Source: CAYFIW01 sp964500645 (lineage in GTDB: Bacteria; Chloroflexota; Dehalococcoidia; Lucifugimonadales; UBA826). Taken from it: 8,211 nucleotides of DNA. Of this stretch, positions 5,842 through 8,211 are shown piece by piece. Position numbers and translations under genes: made by a program. How positions within the stretch are numbered: the first letter of the stretch is position 1; every line of letters starts with the position of its first letter. The DNA lies in NCBI GenBank assembly GCA_964500645.1, contig CAZCOH010000069.1, positions 1 to 8,211 on the forward strand, in the 5' to 3' direction. Under the pieces are notes generated by a model. That model was not told the DNA's origin. It saw only the letters and a list, made by a program, of their open reading frames with translations, and searched no databases.

Positions 5842-6684
5842 ATGGTTCAAATAACTGATAAGACGCTACAAGAGAAAAGGCTTTCTCTTGTTAATAACTT
5901 AATTCAAATGGAAAGCGTAATAGTAGCGTATTCTGGTGGAGTCGACAGCGCGTTCCTAGCAGCCATCGCTAATGAAGTACTAGGAGACAAAGCCATAGCG
6001 GTAACAGCGGTTTCCCCTAGCCTTGCGCCTAGTGAACTTGAGGAAGCAAAGGCACTTGCTTCAGAGTTGGGATTAAACTTCATGACCTTGAACACTAAAG
6101 AAGTGGAGAGAGAGGACTATCAAGCGAACAACCCGGATAGATGCTTTTTTTGTAAAGACGAATTGTATTCACATTTGACTAGATATGCGGAGGAAGAGGA
6201 CTATAAATTTGTCCTAAACGGTACAAATAAAGACGATTTAGGGGATTACAGACCTGGGATTGAAGCGGCAAAACAGTATGGGGTATTAAGTCCCATGGTT
6301 GACGTAAATCTTACCAAGGAAGAGATCCGTCTTCTGTCTAAGGATATGGATCTGAATACGTGGGACAAGCCTGCTCAAGCTTGCCTTTCATCGAGAATAC
6401 CATATGGGACTACTGTAACGGTGGAAGCATTGACAAAAATTGCCAAGGCGGAACATTTTTTGAGAACTAAAGGATTCAAACAATTGAGGGTTAGACATCA
6501 CGATACGATAGCTAGGATAGAAATGGAACCATCGGATTTTCAGGATCTTATAAGCGAACCTCTAAGAACTGAAATAACCGATGCTTTCAAAGATTTTGGA
6601 TATTCTTATGTCACACTAGACATGGATGGATTTCGATCTGGGAGTCTGAATGAAATCCTAAAAAATATGAAAAAAGGGCAATGA
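5842..6684 (+). CDS. larE: LarE-type ATP-dependent sulfur transferase, three-cysteine form
   Basis: LarE adenylates the carboxylates of the pyridinium dicarboxylate made by LarB and inserts sulfur, on the way to the nickel-pincer cofactor of lactate racemase and related enzymes. This 280-residue protein has the usual length. It shows the PP-loop SGGVDS (31-36), GTNKDD (127-132), DKPAQACLSSRIPYGT (175-190) with Cys181 at the place of the known sacrificial cysteine, and the C-terminal RVRHHDTIARIE (216-227) and GYSYVTLDMDGFRSGSLN (253-270). Cys101 and Cys104 (DRCFFCK) give the CxxC that, with Cys181, marks the class thought to hold a [4Fe-4S] cluster and use external sulfur catalytically. The ATG is backed by AGGAG seven bases upstream. 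No larA, larB or larC is visible. The family call is firm; the end product is not known. Confidence 0.92.
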   Translation: MVQITDKTLQEKRLSLVNNLIQMESVIVAYSGGVDSAFLAAIANEVLGDKAIAVTAVSPSLAPSELEEAKALASELGLNFMTLNTKEVEREDYQANNPDRCFFCKDELYSHLTRYAEEEDYKFVLNGTNKDDLGDYRPGIEAAKQYGVLSPMVDVNLTKEEIRLLSKDMDLNTWDKPAQACLSSRIPYGTTVTVEALTKIAKAEHFLRTKGFKQLRVRHHDTIARIEMEPSDFQDLISEPLRTEITDAFKDFGYSYVTLDMDGFRSGSLNEILKNMKKGQ

Positions 6685-6722
6685 ACAACACGGCATTGGA
6701 CCAAATTTAGCCTGGAGCGGTT

Positions 6723-8060
6723 TTGAGTAAATCTAATATTGAGTTAGAAGTAGCTCGCTACAAGGAAAAAACCCCTAAGTCAGCCCTTCTTCAGTCTGAA
6801 GCACAACGTTATCTTCCTGGGGGGAGTTCCAGGGGTACATCCTATTTCGATCCATATCCTCACTTTATTGAAAAAGGTGCTGGCCCTTTTTTATTTGATG
6901 TAGACGGTAATGAATACCTTGACTTAATGATAAACGCTACGAGTCTCATTCTCGGTCATGCCCATCCGGAAATTACAGCGGTTATTGCAGATCAGGCATC
7001 CAAAGGAACCGCCTTTAGTGGACCGACAGAAAGCCAAATCTCTTTTTCCAAAGTACTTATAGGGCGAATTCCATCTTTTGATAAGGTCAGATTCACCAAT
7101 TCAGGCACTGAAGCAACGATGATGTCTATTCGTGCTGCGAGACAATACACAGGTAAGGGGAAAATACTGAAAATTGAAGGCGGTTATCACGGGTCACATG
7201 AATATGTTTCGGTAAGCGTATACCCTCCCGCAAGCAAGTTAGACCCTGAAAGAACTTTACCCATCAAAGAATATACTTCACAGCCAGATTCTATATTAGA
7301 TCAGGTGTACGTGATTCCGTTCAATGATTTGGAGTCGGTTGAAAATATTTTGTCTAGGTATCACGAAGAAATTGCATGTGTGATTGTTGAGCCGGTAGTT
7401 TCAAGTTTTGGATATCTACCGGCTCGAAAAGAATTTTTGATTACTCTTAGAAAGCTCACAAAAGAATTGAATGTAGTTCTCATTTTTGACGAGGTACAGA
7501 GTTTCCGAATTGCACCAGGAGGTGCTCAGGAATATTTTGACGTTATACCCGATATGACGGCGTTGGGGAAAATAATCGGTGGGGGATTGCCAATAGGGGC
7601 TTTCGGTGGAAGGGATGACATAATGGCTGTATTTGACCCGACTGGTGGAGGCGCGACTGTGGCTCACGCTGGAACTTTTAATGCGAATCCTATGGCCATG
7701 AGAGCAGGTGAAATTGTGATGGGGCACCTTACCGATGAAGTTTATGAATCTATTAATCACCTTGGAACTACTTTAAGAGATCAACTAAGCACACTTCTTT
7801 CTGAATTTGAAATAGATGCCACCGTAACAGGGATAGCGTCAATGTTTGGAGTCCATTTTTCAAAAAATTCCATACATAATTATCGGGATGTTTTGATGGG
7901 AGACAAGGATTTGAAGAGAGCATTTTTCGTTGGAATGCTAAATGAAAATGTCTTGTTGCAGTCAGGTGCTGCCGGATCATTAAACGTACTAAATACTGAA
8001 GAACATGTGTCAATGTTCATTGATTCCGCTCGTACCGTATTGCGACGAATACGTCAGTAA
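6723..8060 (+). CDS. Class III aminotransferase, glutamate-1-semialdehyde aminomutase-like
   Basis: This 445-residue PLP enzyme of fold type I resembles glutamate-1-semialdehyde 2,1-aminomutase. Visible motifs are LPGGSSRG (31-38), FDVDGNEYLDL (58-68), LILGHAHPEI (75-84), the phosphate-binding NSGTEATM (126-133), YHGSHE (155-160), the PLP-ring Asp in IFDEVQSF (254-261), and the Schiff-base lysine Lys283 in LGKIIGGGLPIGAFGG (281-296), then GTFNANPMAM (317-326). DEVQSFR where true HemL usually has DEV(M/Q)TGFR, and INATSLILG in place of the HemL WGPLILG stretch, suggest a related aminotransferase or aminomutase with another substrate. I therefore give no hemL symbol. The start is TTG at 6723. 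GGAG (6714-6717) lies five bases upstream and no ATG or GTG occurs before conserved sequence. It lies 38 bp after larE on the same strand, so is probably in the same transcript. Confidence 0.88.
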   Translation: MSKSNIELEVARYKEKTPKSALLQSEAQRYLPGGSSRGTSYFDPYPHFIEKGAGPFLFDVDGNEYLDLMINATSLILGHAHPEITAVIADQASKGTAFSGPTESQISFSKVLIGRIPSFDKVRFTNSGTEATMMSIRAARQYTGKGKILKIEGGYHGSHEYVSVSVYPPASKLDPERTLPIKEYTSQPDSILDQVYVIPFNDLESVENILSRYHEEIACVIVEPVVSSFGYLPARKEFLITLRKLTKELNVVLIFDEVQSFRIAPGGAQEYFDVIPDMTALGKIIGGGLPIGAFGGRDDIMAVFDPTGGGATVAHAGTFNANPMAMRAGEIVMGHLTDEVYESINHLGTTLRDQLSTLLSEFEIDATVTGIASMFGVHFSKNSIHNYRDVLMGDKDLKRAFFVGMLNENVLLQSGAAGSLNVLNTEEHVSMFIDSARTVLRRIRQ

Positions 8061-8068
8061 GATTTGCT

Positions 8069-8211
8069 ATGACAATATCTGTGGAAGATATCTCCCAGTT
8101 TCCTGGCCCTGGAATGGATTACCCTAGTGGCTTTACATTTAGTCCAGACGGACATTACCTGGCGTATCTCAAGATGGATTCTTCGAATATGGCGAGGTCT
8201 CTGTATTTAAC
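8069..8211 (+). CDS. S9-family (DPP-IV-like) serine peptidase, N-terminal fragment
   Basis: The frame is open from an ATG at 8069 to the window edge, giving 47 residues. The segment PGMDYPSGFTFSPDGHYLAY contains the FSPDG blade motif of the beta-propeller that precedes the alpha/beta-hydrolase domain in prolyl oligopeptidase and dipeptidyl peptidase IV relatives. The catalytic domain lies outside the window, so activity cannot be judged. No signal peptide precedes the propeller, which points to a cytoplasmic peptidase if the ATG is right. The gene starts eight bases after the aminotransferase stop and is likely co-transcribed. The SD is weak. Some other propeller protein remains possible. Confidence 0.68.
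   Translation, partial: MTISVEDISQFPGPGMDYPSGFTFSPDGHYLAYLKMDSSNMARSLYL

Noticed and set aside
7416..8013. Two minus-strand ORFs inside the aminotransferase gene
   Set aside because: Antisense to conserved PLP-enzyme sequence, with no motif or SD.

Overview
The window reads as a gene-dense bacterial chromosome segment with fairly low GC (my impression is low-to-mid 40s percent; not computed). Most genes have recognisable Shine-Dalgarno (SD) sites and ATG, GTG or TTG starts. No transposase, integrase, phage gene, rRNA, CRISPR array or complete tRNA is visible. The gene content (a DUF362 iron-sulfur protein, orphan LarE, a GSAM-like class III aminotransferase and a DPP-IV-like S9 peptidase) would fit an uncultured, possibly marine, Chloroflexota-type genome. 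That placement is inference only.

Layout. Positions 3-779 (+) hold the 3' part of a dihydrolipoamide acyltransferase (E2), with the end of its peripheral subunit-binding domain still readable at the left edge. It converges, with a gap of a few bases, on a two-gene minus-strand unit: lysA (diaminopimelate decarboxylase, 2871-1558) followed by a rhomboid-family intramembrane serine protease (1506-787). A divergent intergenic region of about 200 bp (2872-3072) carries three small inverted repeats and a possible promoter. To its right, a 470-residue DUF362 Fe-S protein (3073-4485, +) ends before a strong 17-bp hairpin at 4530-4568.

Directly after that hairpin a co-directional cluster starts: an unrecognised 107-residue helical protein (4598-4921), an NAD(P)-dependent epimerase/dehydratase-type SDR overlapping it by 4 bases (4918-5793), a LarE-type sulfur transferase with three candidate cluster cysteines (5842-6684), a glutamate-1-semialdehyde-aminotransferase-like PLP enzyme (6723-8060), and the start of an S9 (DPP-IV-like) peptidase that runs off the right edge (8069-8211).

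How the genes may work together. The E2 and LysA belong to central metabolism and lysine biosynthesis. The part that invites attention is 3073-8060. An Fe-S DUF362 protein, a LarE without LarA, LarB or LarC in view, an SDR, a PLP aminotransferase and a small unknown protein sit together in one orientation. LarE in known systems donates sulfur to the nickel-pincer cofactor. Here the visible partners are not the Lar proteins, so either the other lar genes lie elsewhere or this LarE serves a different thio-modification. The sequence alone cannot decide between these.
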